From Corynebacterium sp. 122RC1 (GTDB lineage Bacteria; Actinomycetota; Actinomycetes; Mycobacteriales; Mycobacteriaceae): a DNA stretch of 64,000 nucleotides. The translations under genes were made by a program, and so were the position numbers. Position 1 is the stretch's first letter, and the number at the start of each line of letters is the position of its first letter. The notes beneath the pieces are model-generated. The model did no database searches and had not been told where the DNA came from. It saw only the letters and a list, made by a program, of their open reading frames with translations. Shown piece after piece: positions 1 through 9,194 of this stretch. The stretch is taken from contig NZ_JANIKD010000003.1 of assembly GCF_024580955.1 (NCBI RefSeq), forward strand, positions 124,001-188,000. The letters are read 5' to 3'.

Positions 1-191
1 CGGTAGAGCTCACCGAGAAACACCGCACGAGGGGCATCATCAACACTGATGACTACAGTCTTTTCCGCCTCAGGGAGTACCGGGGCTTCGAGGTCAGTGC
101 AGGCGGAAAGTGCGCCAACAAGCGCCAAGGCAAGGGTTGCAACGCTGCCTCGCACGTGGTGGGAGTGACCGGCCTGCGAATTGTGCTGCAT
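1..191 (-). CDS. Lipoprotein, N-terminal part (cut by window edge)
   Basis: Only the first 63 codons are inside the window. Reading from the ATG at 191, the protein begins MQHNSQAGHS, has a short positive stretch, a hydrophobic segment and the lipobox LVGALSAC, so it is probably exported, lipid-modified on Cys and anchored outside the membrane. The visible mature part (TDLEAPVLPEAEKTVV) does not identify a family. It is divergent from the MgtE-N/CBS gene at 273, so the 81 bases between should hold both promoters. An AAAAGGATC-like stretch just upstream is the likely ribosome site. Function unknown. Confidence 0.7.
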   Translation of the reverse strand, partial: MQHNSQAGHSHHVRGSVATLALALVGALSACTDLEAPVLPEAEKTVVISVDDAPRAVFLGELY

Positions 192-272
192 CGTGAGATC
201 CTTTTTCTCCGGCGCGGGAAATGACCTTCCTAGCTTAGCGTTACTGGCACTGTATGCGTAGACTTAGGCCTC

Positions 273-1553
273 ATGAGTGAAGTGACCCGAGTGTACGCAG
301 GCCGCCTGTCCGGCATGGTAGTTCGAGGTCCCGATACAGACGCGATCGGGCGTGTACGCGACGTTGTGGTGAACATCCGCCCGCAGGGCCACACCTCGCG
401 CGCAATTGGGCTGGTTGTGGAAATGACCAACAAGCGCAGGATCTTTGTTCCAATATTGCGCGTGGGTGCCATCGACCCCCAAGAGATCACGCTTTCCACT
501 GGTTCAGTGTCACTGCGCTCCTACACTCCTCGCGCCGGTGAGGTAGCGCTGTTGGGTGACTTGGTGGGTCAAAAGGTCCAGGTGGATGACCCCGAGCTGG
601 AGCACCTGCACAGTCTGCCGGTAGAAATCGCCGACGTGGAACTCGAACGCACCCGCTCCCGCGACTGGGTGATCTCACGGGTCGCAGTGATCAGCGAGCG
701 CCCGAAGTTCGGCCGGCGCCCCCAACTGAACACCGCGTTGTGGAGCCATGTGCATGGCGTGCATGCTGCGGGCGTCGGCGAGTCCTCCCCTACCGCAGAG
801 CTGCTGGTGACATTCGAGGACATGCGCCCTGCCGACGTCGCCCACGCGATGTACGACCTCCCACCCCAGCGGCGCCTCGCGGTGGCACGGGAGCTGGACG
901 ACGAACGCCTCGCCGACGTGCTGCAGGAACTCTCCGAGGATCGCCAGGCAGAGCTCATTGAAGCCTTGGGCATTGAGCGCGCCGCCGAGGTGCTCGAGGA
1001 AATGGATCCCGACGATGCGGCTGACCTGCTCGGTGAGTTGGACGATGAGAAGGCAGATGTGCTGCTGGAGCTGATGGACCCTGAGGAGTCCGCCCCGGTG
1101 CGCCGCCTCATGAACTTCAGCCCGGACACAGTGGGTGCGCTCATGACCCCAGAGCCACTCATTTTGTCCCCGCAGACCACCGTTGCGGAGGCCTTGGCAC
1201 TCGCACGCAACCCGGATCTTTCCACCTCGCTGGCAAGTCTGGTATTTGTGGTGCGCCCACCCACGGCGACCCCAACCGGCAAGTACCTTGGGTGCGTGCA
1301 CATTCAACGCCTCTTGCGGGAGCCGCCCTCGGCGCTGGTGTCCGGCATTCTGGACCCTGACCTTCCGCCGCTGTACACGGATGACTCGCAGGAGACCGCA
1401 GCACGCTTTTTTGCCACATACAACCTAGTGTGCGGGCCGGTGCTGGACTCAGACGGCCACTTGCTCGGCGCGGTGAGCGTCGATGACCTGCTTGACCACA
1501 TGCTTCCAGACGATTGGCGCGACGAAGGCCTGCGCCCCGACCCTCACGCTTAA
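273..1553 (+). CDS. Soluble MgtE N-domain and CBS-pair protein
   Basis: The 426-residue protein starts with a PRC-barrel-like region (about residues 5-150). It then has the helical, acidic MgtE intracellular N domain (from about residue 181, FEDMRPADVAHAMYDL) and a CBS pair from about residue 287 (GALMTPEPLILSP) to the end. In MgtE channels these cytoplasmic domains sense Mg2+ and gate a membrane domain; no membrane domain is present here. It may be a soluble Mg2+ or nucleotide sensor, which is inference. The DUF1003 membrane protein follows three bases after the stop, so the two may work together. A TAGACT box at 259-264 lies eight bases before the ATG, compatible with a nearly leaderless transcript. 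Confidence 0.85.
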   Translation: MSEVTRVYAGRLSGMVVRGPDTDAIGRVRDVVVNIRPQGHTSRAIGLVVEMTNKRRIFVPILRVGAIDPQEITLSTGSVSLRSYTPRAGEVALLGDLVGQKVQVDDPELEHLHSLPVEIADVELERTRSRDWVISRVAVISERPKFGRRPQLNTALWSHVHGVHAAGVGESSPTAELLVTFEDMRPADVAHAMYDLPPQRRLAVARELDDERLADVLQELSEDRQAELIEALGIERAAEVLEEMDPDDAADLLGELDDEKADVLLELMDPEESAPVRRLMNFSPDTVGALMTPEPLILSPQTTVAEALALARNPDLSTSLASLVFVVRPPTATPTGKYLGCVHIQRLLREPPSALVSGILDPDLPPLYTDDSQETAARFFATYNLVCGPVLDSDGHLLGAVSVDDLLDHMLPDDWRDEGLRPDPHA

Positions 1554-1556
1554 ACC

Positions 1557-2141
1557 ATGGCAGAATACAATCGCTCAAACCTAGACACTCCCACGCTGCG
1601 GAGCCGGAAAAACCCCTTCAAGCTGGATGACGATACCGTAGGCGCCTACGCCGAAAAGGTTGCCCGGTTCTTTGGCACCGGCAGTTACCTAATGTGGCAA
1701 ACGGTGTTCGTGGTCATCTGGATCCTGCTGAACGTTGGCGGCTGGTGGTTCTCCTGGGATGCCTACCCATTCATCCTGCTCAACCTGGCATTTTCCACCC
1801 AGGCTGCCTACGCCGCGCCGTTGATCCTGCTCGCACAGAACCGGCAGGAGGACCGCGACCGCGTCTCTCTCGCCGAAGACCGTCGCCGCGCTTTTGAAAC
1901 CAAAGCGGACACCGAGTTCATCACCCGCGAGCTCGCCGGGCTGCGCCTTGCGGTGGGCGAAATGGTGACCCGTGATTACCTGCGCCATGAACTTGAAGAC
2001 CTCCAGAATATGCTGGAACGCATTGAGGCGAAGCTCGACGACGAAGCGGCGGCACGCGCGGCATGGCGCCACCAGATTCGCGGTGAGCACGAACTCAATG
2101 ACCCCGTGCAGGGTGACCTTGCAGACCCCAAAGGACAATGA
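1557..2141 (+). CDS. DUF1003 family membrane protein
   Basis: The 194-residue protein matches DUF1003. Two membrane segments lie close together (about residues 42-62, LMWQTVFVVIWILLNVGGWW, and about 68-92, rich in FILLNLAF). They are followed by a conserved charged region (AQNRQEDRDRVSLAEDRR) and a helical, probably coiled-coil C-terminus. The biochemical role of the family is not established. No separate ribosome site precedes the ATG; the gene starts three bases after the previous stop, so translation is probably coupled. Its stop overlaps the Mrp ATPase start by ATGA, which makes a tight three-gene operon. Confidence 0.88.
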   Translation: MAEYNRSNLDTPTLRSRKNPFKLDDDTVGAYAEKVARFFGTGSYLMWQTVFVVIWILLNVGGWWFSWDAYPFILLNLAFSTQAAYAAPLILLAQNRQEDRDRVSLAEDRRRAFETKADTEFITRELAGLRLAVGEMVTRDYLRHELEDLQNMLERIEAKLDDEAAARAAWRHQIRGEHELNDPVQGDLADPKGQ

Positions 2142-3256
2142 TGACAACGATTACAGACTCCGCTGTTCGCGCAGCACTCGCCCGTGTGGAAGACCCCGAG
2201 ATCGGCAAGCCCATCACTGAACTCGGCATGGTGAAATCCGTGGAGATCCACGGCGCTGATGTGGCCGTGGCGGTGTACCTCACCATTGCCGGCTGCCCCA
2301 TGAAAAACACCATCGTGGAGAACACCCGCGCCGCAGTCCAGGACATCGAAGGCGTGGGCGAGGTCAGCGTGACCACCGACGTCATGAGCGACGAACAGCG
2401 CCGCGAACTGCGCACCAGCCTGCGCGGCGAGGAGCCCGTGATCCCCTTCGCCCAACCGAACTCCACAACCCGCGTGTACGCAGTGGCCTCCGGCAAGGGT
2501 GGCGTTGGTAAGTCTTCCATGACCGTTAACCTCGCGGCTGCGCTTGCTGCCCGGGGCTTGAGCGTCGGTGTGTTGGACGCGGACATCTATGGTCACTCAG
2601 TGCCTGGCATGCTCGGCTCCACCGACCGCCCCCACGCTGTGGATGAAATGATCATGCCGCCGCAGGCACACGGCATCAAGCACATTTCCATCGCCCACTT
2701 CGTGGAAGGCAACGCCCCCGTCGTGTGGCGAGGCCCGATGCTGCACCGCGCCATTCAGCAGTTCTTGGGTGACGTGTTCTGGGGTGACCTCGACGTCCTC
2801 CTACTGGACCTCCCCCCAGGCACTGGCGACATCGCCATCTCCATCGCCCAACTCCTGCCAAACGCCGAGCTTTTGGTGGTCACTACCCCGCAGGCAGCGG
2901 CGGCGGAGGTTGCCGAGCGCGCCGGATCCATCAGCCTCCAGACTCACCAGCGGATCGCCGGCGTGATCGAGAACATGGCTGCGATGGTCCTGCCCGACGG
3001 CAGCGTCATGGACGTCTTCGGCTCCGGCGGCGGGCAGGCAGTAGCAGATCGCTTAACGACGCTCACCGGCGCCGAAGTCCCTCTGCTGGGCAGTGTCCCG
3101 CTGGACCCCAAGCTGCGAGAAGGCGGGGATTCTGGCACCCCAATTGCGCTGGGTGACTCCCCCACTGCAAAAGCCATCCAAGCGGTAGCAGCAAAGCTCG
3201 CTGTACGCAGGGAATCCCTGGCCGGCAAGTCCCTGGGGTTGAATACGTCTAGGTGA
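2138..3256 (+). CDS. mrp: Mrp/ApbC family P-loop ATPase, iron-sulfur carrier type
   Basis: This 372-residue protein has an N-terminal MIP18-like domain (residues 1-90) and a MinD/Mrp P-loop ATPase domain. The deviant Walker [10 protein letters not shown] is at about residues 119-127. [14 protein letters not shown] and [11 protein letters not shown] are the Mrp signatures. Family members bind and deliver Fe-S clusters in the cytosol. The CxxC found in many Mrp proteins after ENM is absent here ([18 protein letters not shown]), and I recall the same in actinobacterial relatives, so cluster binding may differ. The start overlaps the DUF1003 stop. The 3' end overlaps convergent tatB by eight bases. 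Confidence 0.93.
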   Translation: MMTTITDSAVRAALARVEDPEIGKPITELGMVKSVEIHGADVAVAVYLTIAGCPMKNTIVENTRAAVQDIEGVGEVSVTTDVMSDEQRRELRTSLRGEEPVIPFAQPNSTTRVYAVASGKGGVGKSSMTVNLAAALAARGLSVGVLDADIYGHSVPGMLGSTDRPHAVDEMIMPPQAHGIKHISIAHFVEGNAPVVWRGPMLHRAIQQFLGDVFWGDLDVLLLDLPPGTGDIAISIAQLLPNAELLVVTTPQAAAAEVAERAGSISLQTHQRIAGVIENMAAMVLPDGSVMDVFGSGGGQAVADRLTTLTGAEVPLLGSVPLDPKLREGGDSGTPIALGDSPTAKAIQAVAAKLAVRRESLAGKSLGLNTSR

Positions 3257-3632
3257 TGTCGTCCCAACTGAAGTTGCCGCGCGGCTTCTCACGCGGCTTC
3301 TCTTCAGACTCGCGTTTAGCTTGCTCGGCAACTTTCTTGGGATCAAAGTCATCGAGGAACTGCTCGTCTCCGTCAAACAGCGCTTTGGTGAGCGCCGCGC
3401 GCGGCCCCATCCGCTGAATGGAGGCGAGCTGGTTAATTGGCTCGCGGAACTGCTCAAACTCTTGGCCGAACTCGCCGTCTAGCTCTGCCTTGGCGTTGTT
3501 GATTGCCTTTCGTGCCGCATAGATGGCGGCGCGAACGTCCTTAATCACGCCTGGTAGGCGTTCGGGGCCGATCACGATGAGAGCGACCACGAAAATGAAG
3601 AAGATCTCTACCCAGCCAATAGATGAAAACAC
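3249..3632 (-). CDS. tatB: Sec-independent translocase subunit TatB
   Basis: The 127-residue protein has the TatA/B layout: one short N-terminal membrane helix ([19 protein letters not shown]), the conserved GPERLP turn, an amphipathic helix ([16 protein letters not shown]) and a long charged tail. The glutamate in the membrane helix and the tail length favour TatB over TatA. TatB recognises twin-arginine precursors together with TatC in the cytoplasmic membrane. It lies just downstream of the sigE/anti-sigma pair, the usual actinobacterial arrangement, and may be co-transcribed with it (10-base gap). Confidence 0.93.
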   Translation of the reverse strand: MFSSIGWVEIFFIFVVALIVIGPERLPGVIKDVRAAIYAARKAINNAKAELDGEFGQEFEQFREPINQLASIQRMGPRAALTKALFDGDEQFLDDFDPKKVAEQAKRESEEKPREKPRGNFSWDDIT

Positions 3633-3642
3633 GTCCCCAAGC

Positions 3643-3978
3643 CTACCCTCGACGTTTCAACTTGCGAAACACCCCTTTTTCCACCTTTTTCTCCTGCGGA
3701 ACTTGGGTGCCAAGGGCCTGCAATTTATCCAGCAACGCTGAGGGAATGTGCACCTCGCAGGCTGCACGAAGCCGGGCCGAGGCGCGTCGTTGCCGCTCAA
3801 TTTCCCTCCGGCATTCATCGCACTGCGCCACATGGATCTGCGCGCGCTCCCGCGCTTGGGGCATCAACTCCCCGTCCACATAGGCCGCAACGGCCTCCGG
3901 GCCTAGGTGGTCAACGGCGTGCAGCGTTTTGCGCACCGTTGCAAATTCGATGGATAGAAACCGCACTTGGTCAGCCAT
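3643..3978 (-). CDS. rseA: Zinc-binding anti-sigma factor of SigE (RseA/CseE type)
   Basis: The 111-residue protein carries the ZAS zinc motif H-x3-C-x2-C (H49, C53, C56; HVAQCDEC) that defines zinc-associated anti-sigma factors. It lacks a membrane helix, so it is soluble. Its partner is the ECF sigma factor encoded 11 bases upstream. The family model is that oxidation, envelope stress or proteolysis releases the sigma factor. I chose the ATG at 3978 rather than the GTG one codon earlier because an AGGAGGG ribosome site (about 3984-3990) then has a normal spacing. The C-terminal third is basic ([14 protein letters not shown]). Confidence 0.9.
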   Translation of the reverse strand: MADQVRFLSIEFATVRKTLHAVDHLGPEAVAAYVDGELMPQARERAQIHVAQCDECRREIERQRRASARLRAACEVHIPSALLDKLQALGTQVPQEKKVEKGVFRKLKRRG

Positions 3979-3989
3979 CACAACCCTCC

Positions 3990-4640
3990 TTAGCGCTGCA
4001 GCAACAACTGAGCATCCTCATTCGTTGCCGCTTGTGCCTCCAAGCTAGCACGCAGTTGGGAGCGGCCGCGGTGAATACGCGAACGCACGGTTCCCATCTT
4101 CACGCCGAGGGTGTCAGCGATCTCGTCATAACTCATGCCCACCACATCACAAAGCACAACTGCTACGCGGAAGTCAGGGGCGAGTTGATCCAGTGCCACC
4201 TGCAGCGCCGGGTCCAGGTGGGCCACGTTGTAGGCCTGCTCAGGTGACATTTCGTTGCCCGGCACGCGCTCGTAATCCTCCGGCAGGGACTCCATGCGGA
4301 TCTTCTGGCGGTGACGCACCATGTCCAAAAACAGGTTGGTGGTGATGCGGTGCAGCCAGCCCTCAAAAGTCCCCGGCTGGTAGTTGTTCAGGGAACGGAA
4401 CACCCGCATGAAGGTTTCCTGCGTGAGGTCCTCCGCGTCATGCTGATTGCCGCTGAGGCGGTAGGCCAAGCGATACACGGAATCTGCGTGTTCAGCCACC
4501 AACTCGCCCCAGGAAGGCATTTCAGCTTGTCCGGCATCAAATGCCGCGGTGCCGCTCAACTCGAGATCTGCTTGCATGTGCTCCATCTTGCCTGATGTAT
4601 TTGGAGGCTTCCATTGAGAAACCTGCCAGTTTCCTGTCAC
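3990..4640 (-). CDS. sigE: ECF sigma factor SigE
   Basis: Sigma region 2 is visible ([17 protein letters not shown], then [18 protein letters not shown]), and region 4 has a good helix-turn-helix ([20 protein letters not shown]). Order and content match the SigE-CseE-TatB block of Corynebacterium and Mycobacterium, where SigE directs the surface-stress response. The longest reading starts at GTG 4640 with a poor ribosome site. ATG 4586 or 4577 are alternatives that would remove the first 18 or 21 residues, which show no conserved motif. A SigE-like promoter lies just upstream (4651-4677). Confidence 0.92.
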   Translation of the reverse strand: MTGNWQVSQWKPPNTSGKMEHMQADLELSGTAAFDAGQAEMPSWGELVAEHADSVYRLAYRLSGNQHDAEDLTQETFMRVFRSLNNYQPGTFEGWLHRITTNLFLDMVRHRQKIRMESLPEDYERVPGNEMSPEQAYNVAHLDPALQVALDQLAPDFRVAVVLCDVVGMSYDEIADTLGVKMGTVRSRIHRGRSQLRASLEAQAATNEDAQLLLQR

Positions 4641-4650
4641 TTACCCCCAC

Positions 4651-4677
4651 AACACCTTAATACAGCGGTATATTCCC
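4651..4677 (-). promoter_or_regulatory. Possible SigE-type autoregulatory promoter
   Basis: On the minus strand GGGAAT (4672-4677) is followed after 18 bases by GTT (4651-4653). This resembles the GGAAC / GTT pattern of actinobacterial ECF (SigE/SigH) promoters with one mismatch. It would start transcription near 4644, just before the first possible sigE start codon. Positive autoregulation is typical of such sigma factors. The match is short and could be chance. Confidence 0.35.
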
Positions 4678-4700
4678 GCCATTAGCTAGACTTTCTTGGT

Positions 4701-5333
4701 GTGAGCGCACAACATCCAAGCGACGTACTTCGCGAATACATTGAATCCACCACCAGCCCCTCCCTGGAGGCGGCGCTTGAAGACGCAGCCGAGTTTGGCC
4801 TCCCCACCCCGGACGCCGCAACCGGCACCCTGCTGAGCTCCCTTGCGGCGCTCACCAAGGCATCCGGGGCGATCGCCGTCACCCCAACCGCCAGCGTGAT
4901 AGGCCTCTACATGCTCGCAGGCATGGCGGAGGGCGGGATTCTCACCTGCATTGACCCCGAGGCGGACCACCAAAAGCGTGCTAAGGCCACGTTCCGCGAC
5001 GCCGGATACTCCCCCTCCCGCGTGCGTTTTCTGCCTTCCCGTCCACTCGATGTGATGGGCAGGCTCGCACACGGAAGCTACAACCTGGTCTACGGCGAGA
5101 TCGCACCGCTGGACCTCAAGGCCTTCGTGGACGCCGCACTCCCACTGCTCGCCCCTGGTGGCGCGATTGTGCTGGCAGACGCCCTGTTGGACGGCACGTT
5201 GGCGGATGAGACCCGCAAGGACCGGGACACCGTTGCCGCCCGCGAGGCGGATCAGTATTTCCAAACGCTCGAAGGCGTGCATGTGTCCCGCCTTCCAATC
5301 GGCGCGGGCACCACGCTCATCGTGAAGCCATAA
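4701..5333 (+). CDS. SAM-dependent O-methyltransferase (Rv1220c-like)
   Basis: The 210-residue protein has the class I O-methyltransferase fold. Residues MLAGMAEGGILTCIDPEADH contain the SAM-binding strand and acidic loop. DAGYSPSRVRFLPS and the later LLAPGGAIVLADALLDG match the catechol/caffeoyl-CoA methyltransferase-like family. In mycobacteria and corynebacteria the relative is likewise divergent from sigE; its substrate is unknown. The start is GTG at 4701, giving MSAQHPSD. A strong bidirectional terminator directly follows the stop. Confidence 0.85.
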   Translation: MSAQHPSDVLREYIESTTSPSLEAALEDAAEFGLPTPDAATGTLLSSLAALTKASGAIAVTPTASVIGLYMLAGMAEGGILTCIDPEADHQKRAKATFRDAGYSPSRVRFLPSRPLDVMGRLAHGSYNLVYGEIAPLDLKAFVDAALPLLAPGGAIVLADALLDGTLADETRKDRDTVAAREADQYFQTLEGVHVSRLPIGAGTTLIVKP

Positions 5334-5361
5334 AAAAATCCCCCTTGAAGGGGGATTTTTT
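5332..5361. terminator. Bidirectional intrinsic terminator
   Basis: A near-perfect inverted repeat with A-run, ATCCCCC, loop TTGAA, GGGGGAT and T-run sits between the convergent methyltransferase and glgC genes. The A-tract on one side and T-tract on the other let it end transcription from both directions. Confidence 0.95.
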
Positions 5362-5362
5362 G

Positions 5363-6580
5363 TCACACCGTCTGGTTCTTGCCAACTACCACCACGCCGC
5401 CTGGGCTGATGGCAAAGCGTTGGGCGTCACGGTCGCGGTCCACGCCAATCAGGGTGCCGTCGTTTACCACAACGTTTTTGTCCAAAATGCAGTGGCGCAC
5501 CACTGCCCCCTTGCCAATGCGCACGCCAGGCATCAGCACGGAGCCTTCCACGGTGGCGCCCTCTTCCACAATCACGCCGGTAGAGAGCACCGAGTTGCGC
5601 ACGGTGGCGCCTGAGATGATGGAGCCTTGGGCAACCATGGAGGACTGCGCAATGCCGCCTTGGACGAATTTCGCCGGAGGCAGCTCGCCGCCGTCAGTTG
5701 AGTGGATCGCCCACTTGCGGTTGTAGAGGTTGAACACTGGGTGCACGGAGATCAGATCCATGTGGGCCTCGTAGAAGGCGTCAATGGTACCGACGTCACG
5801 CCAGTAGCCGCGGTCGCGGTCGGTTGAGCCTGGGACTTCGTTATTGGAGAAGTCGTACACGTGGGCGTCGCCGCGCTTCACAAAGTAAGGGATAATGTCC
5901 CCGCCCATGTCATGGGTGGAATCGGGGTTGTTCTCGTCTTCCTTGAGGGCGTCCACCAGTGCCTTCGCGGTGAAAACGTAGTTACCCATGGAGGCGTAGG
6001 TGACCTCTGGGTCATCTGGGGTGCCTGGTGGATCTGCTGGCTTCTCCAGGAACTCGGTGATGTTACCGTGTTCGTCGGACTGGATGCAGCCAAATGCCGA
6101 AGCCTCGGAGCGGGGGACGCGGATGCCAGCCACGGAGACGGACTTGCCGGAGGCGATGTGCTCCTCGACCATCTGCTCTGGGTCCATGCGGTACACGTGG
6201 TCCGCGCCGAATACCAGCACGTAATCTGGCTGCTCGTCGTAAATCAAGTTCAGCGACTGCAGGATTGCGTCCGCAGAACCCTGGTACCACCTCTTGCCCA
6301 GGCGCTGCTGCGCTGGAACGGAGGCAATGTACTGGGAAGTAGGTCCGCTAAACTGCCACGCCTGAGAAATATGACGGTCCAGGGAGTGGGACTTGTACTG
6401 GGTCAGCACGCAAATCTTGAGGTATCCGGCGTTGACCAGGTTGGAAAGGACAAAGTCGATGAGTCGGTAATTTCCGCCAAAAGGCACTGCGGGCTTGGCG
6501 CGGTCCTCGGTGAGCGGGAAAAGGCGCTTGCCTTCACCGCCAGCAAGAACGATGGCTAGGGCATTGTATTGGTTCCTCAC
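5363..6580 (-). CDS. glgC: Glucose-1-phosphate adenylyltransferase (ADP-glucose pyrophosphorylase)
   Basis: GlgC makes ADP-glucose from ATP and glucose-1-phosphate, the committed step of bacterial glycogen synthesis. The N-terminal nucleotidyltransferase domain starts with [44 protein letters not shown] and YASMGNYVF are family motifs. The C-terminal part is the left-handed beta-helix. The protein of 405 residues is close to the usual length of about 405. GTG at 6580 ([17 protein letters not shown]) was chosen because it places the pyrophosphorylase motif near the N-terminus as in relatives; longer readings run back through glgA. It is divergent from glgA with 99 bases between starts. Confidence 0.96.
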   Translation of the reverse strand: MRNQYNALAIVLAGGEGKRLFPLTEDRAKPAVPFGGNYRLIDFVLSNLVNAGYLKICVLTQYKSHSLDRHISQAWQFSGPTSQYIASVPAQQRLGKRWYQGSADAILQSLNLIYDEQPDYVLVFGADHVYRMDPEQMVEEHIASGKSVSVAGIRVPRSEASAFGCIQSDEHGNITEFLEKPADPPGTPDDPEVTYASMGNYVFTAKALVDALKEDENNPDSTHDMGGDIIPYFVKRGDAHVYDFSNNEVPGSTDRDRGYWRDVGTIDAFYEAHMDLISVHPVFNLYNRKWAIHSTDGGELPPAKFVQGGIAQSSMVAQGSIISGATVRNSVLSTGVIVEEGATVEGSVLMPGVRIGKGAVVRHCILDKNVVVNDGTLIGVDRDRDAQRFAISPGGVVVVGKNQTV

Positions 6581-6679
6581 GCCACCAATGTAACTGGTAT
6601 ATGTGAGATGCGCAGGAGAAATGCAATTTAGATACTTAGAACACACATAAGCCCGCAATTGCGCTGTAACCTCGAGGGC

Positions 6680-7837
6680 ATGAAAGTCGCAATGCTCACC
6701 AAGGAATACCCGCCGGAGATCTACGGCGGCGCAGGCGTCCACGTCACCGAACTCACTCGTTTTATGCGCGAAATTGCCCATGTGGACGTGCACTGCATGG
6801 GTGCTCCCAGGGATGAGAAAGACGTCTACGTCCATGGCGTAGACCCCATGCTCAAGGATGCCAACGCGGCGATCCAAACTCTTTCCACGGGTTTGCGAAT
6901 GGCGGAGGCAACCGTCGGTGCTGATGTTGTGCACTCCCATACTTGGTACGCCGGATTGGGCGGCCACCTCTCCGCGCGCCTGCACGGCATCCCGCACGTG
7001 GTCACCGCCCACTCCTTAGAGCCGGATCGCCCGTGGAAGCGCGAGCAGCTCGGCGGCGGCTACGAGGTATCAAGCTGGTCCGAGCGCAACGCGATGGAGT
7101 ACGCGGATGCGGTGATCGCTGTGAGCGCGAAGATGCGCGAATCCGTGCTGGAGGCCTACCCCCGGATCGACCCCGACCGCGTCAAGGTGGTACTCAACGG
7201 CATTGATACCGAGCTGTGGCAGCCCCGTGAGGGCCGCGGAGTTCTGGAGGAGCTCGGTGTGGACCTGGGCAAGCCCATCGTGGCTTTCGTCGGCCGCATC
7301 ACCCGCCAGAAGGGCGTGGAGCACCTGGTGAAGGCCGCGGCGCACTTCGATGAGGACGTGCAGCTCGTGCTGTGCGCTGGCGCCCCGGACACCCCGGAGA
7401 TCGCGGCACGCACCACGGCGCTGGTAGAAGAGCTACAGTCCAGGCGCAGCGGTATCTTCTGGGTCCAGGAGATGCTGAGCAGGGACAAGATCCAGGAAAT
7501 CCTCTCCGCTGCCGAGGTCTTCGTGTGCCCCTCCATTTACGAGCCACTGGGCATCGTGAACTTGGAGGCAATGGCCTGCGGCACCGCGGTGGTGGCCTCC
7601 AACGTGGGCGGTATCCCCGAGGTGGTCCGGGACGGCTCAACTGGCTTGTTGGTGCACTACGACGAAGCCCAGCCGGAGGACTTTGAGCGTGAGATTGCGG
7701 AGAAGGTCAACCAGGTGGTTCGCGACACAGAACTCGCCCGTTCCTTCGGCCTCGCCGGCCGCGCCCGCGCTGTAGAGGACTTCTCCTGGGACGCAATCGC
7801 CCAGCAAACTGTGGATGTGTACAACTCCCTGCGTTAG
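6680..7837 (+). CDS. glgA: Glycogen synthase / ADP-glucose glucosyltransferase GlgA (GlgM type, GT4)
   Basis: The 385-residue protein is a GT-B glycosyltransferase of family GT4. It has the N-terminal glycine-rich acceptor loop ([18 protein letters not shown]), a middle [15 protein letters not shown] strand and the C-terminal [14 protein letters not shown] with the E-x7-E motif. It transfers glucose from ADP-glucose. The mycobacterial relative (Rv1212c, GlgM) forms maltose-1-phosphate, while the corynebacterial one is called glycogen synthase; the sequence alone does not decide. ATG 6680 follows a CGAGGG site; the in-frame TTG at 6659 is less likely. The GH32-like gene follows 13 bases downstream, probably in the same operon. 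Confidence 0.95.
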   Translation: MKVAMLTKEYPPEIYGGAGVHVTELTRFMREIAHVDVHCMGAPRDEKDVYVHGVDPMLKDANAAIQTLSTGLRMAEATVGADVVHSHTWYAGLGGHLSARLHGIPHVVTAHSLEPDRPWKREQLGGGYEVSSWSERNAMEYADAVIAVSAKMRESVLEAYPRIDPDRVKVVLNGIDTELWQPREGRGVLEELGVDLGKPIVAFVGRITRQKGVEHLVKAAAHFDEDVQLVLCAGAPDTPEIAARTTALVEELQSRRSGIFWVQEMLSRDKIQEILSAAEVFVCPSIYEPLGIVNLEAMACGTAVVASNVGGIPEVVRDGSTGLLVHYDEAQPEDFEREIAEKVNQVVRDTELARSFGLAGRARAVEDFSWDAIAQQTVDVYNSLR

Positions 7838-7850
7838 GAAAGGAACCCCT

Positions 7851-9194
7851 ATGGTCCACCGCCCCGAGCTTCACATCACCGCTGAGACCGGCGTCCTCGA
7901 CGCACCCGCCGGACTCCTCCACGACGGCCAGGACTGGCACGTATTCCTGCAATTCCGGCCAAAGCTTTCCGACGCCGCCAGGTGGGGGCATCAGGTGAGC
8001 TCTGATGCGTACGGTTGGGAAGAATGCGACGACGTCCTTGCACCCCAAGGCGCGGAGACCCAGCTCCGGGCGGGGTCCGTGGTGGCTCGGGGCGATGTGG
8101 TGGACCTCTACTACACCTCCATCAGCGCCGAGGGTGCGTGCATCAAGGTAGCGTCCATCGAAGACCTGCCCGCCACCTGCGAGGAGGTCTCAAATGAAGC
8201 CTCGCAGCTCAGCGCGGTGGTTGGTGGGCACCACACGGCCGTTTCCGACCAAGCGGGGGTGGTGAATTTCCGCTCGCCATGCGTGGTTACGGATCATGAG
8301 AGCGGTTGGATCATGTTGGCAGTGGCGGGTAAGACCCCAAGCCTGCACATTTTGGAATCCTCAGACGGCCTGGATTGGCGCTACGCGGGACCGCTGGAGT
8401 TCAACGGCGAGACCGGGGTGCACGGAGAGATCGTTGCCCCTCGCGTTATTCGTCTTCGCGACCAAGTGGATGGGCAGATCTATGACATCTTGCTGATCAC
8501 TGTGGAGATCAATGGCGTGGACCGCTCGGGCTACCTGGTGGGCCAGCTCGACGGCACCACGTTTGAGGTCACGCACGGTTTCGAGCGCATTGATTACGGC
8601 CATGACTTCACCCGCCCCCGAACGGCCACTGCAAACTTGGACCATACCCACCTATTTGGCTTGATGAACGGCGTTGGCCGCCTGGATGACCCCAGCACGC
8701 ACAAGAGCTTGGCCGAGGAAGGATGGGCCAACTGTCTTTCCCTTCCCCGCAAGGTCACCCTTCAAGGTGGCAAGCTGTTCCAAACCCCGGCCGCTGGCCT
8801 AGTGTCCGCCATTGAGCAGGCGGATAACGCCGCCCTGTGGGTGGGCACGCTTGAGGTCCCCCAGGGCGAAGAAGTGCGAATTGAGTTGGTGGACTCGATC
8901 GGCCACACCGCAGCGGTGCTCGCCCACCGCGGTGACCTGCTCGAGCTCGATCGCGGCAATGACGCCGCAATCGCCCCACTGAGCGCTCCGGATACCCTCA
9001 CCGTCATCGTGGACGGCTCCACGGTGGAGGTGTTTGCCGACGGCGGCCAGGTGTCCATGGCCAGCCGCGTCTATTTCAATGGCAGCATCGAGGAGTTCGT
9101 GGTCACCGCCTCCGACGGTGCAACAATTGAGCGCCGCAGCGAGAAGTTCTCGCGCGACGCTCGGTTGTCCCCCTGGGAAGGCCCTGTACGTTAG
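7851..9194 (+). CDS. GH32-like protein, probably inactive (sucrose hydrolase relative)
   Basis: This 447-residue protein has the two-part GH32 architecture: a five-blade propeller, then a beta-sandwich with the typical LTVIVDGSTVEVFADGG ending. The catalytic signatures are altered. The NDPNG nucleophile motif reads DAPAG (residues 17-21), so the position aligned with Asp is Ala18. The RDP motif reads FRSP (140-143), with Ser142 in place of Asp. Only the acid/base glutamate seems kept (E193 in HGEIVAP). It may therefore be a sugar-binding pseudoenzyme, or may use other residues. The ATG at 7851 has a GGAAAGGA site. Its stop overlaps the convergent methyltransferase by TTAG. Confidence 0.8.
   Translation: MVHRPELHITAETGVLDAPAGLLHDGQDWHVFLQFRPKLSDAARWGHQVSSDAYGWEECDDVLAPQGAETQLRAGSVVARGDVVDLYYTSISAEGACIKVASIEDLPATCEEVSNEASQLSAVVGGHHTAVSDQAGVVNFRSPCVVTDHESGWIMLAVAGKTPSLHILESSDGLDWRYAGPLEFNGETGVHGEIVAPRVIRLRDQVDGQIYDILLITVEINGVDRSGYLVGQLDGTTFEVTHGFERIDYGHDFTRPRTATANLDHTHLFGLMNGVGRLDDPSTHKSLAEEGWANCLSLPRKVTLQGGKLFQTPAAGLVSAIEQADNAALWVGTLEVPQGEEVRIELVDSIGHTAAVLAHRGDLLELDRGNDAAIAPLSAPDTLTVIVDGSTVEVFADGGQVSMASRVYFNGSIEEFVVTASDGATIERRSEKFSRDARLSPWEGPVR

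Noticed and set aside
5363..7012. A 549-residue reading of glgC starting inside glgA
   Set aside because: The extra N-terminal 144 residues are antisense to glgA and have no family similarity; GlgC proteins start close to the AGGEGKR motif, which fits GTG 6580.
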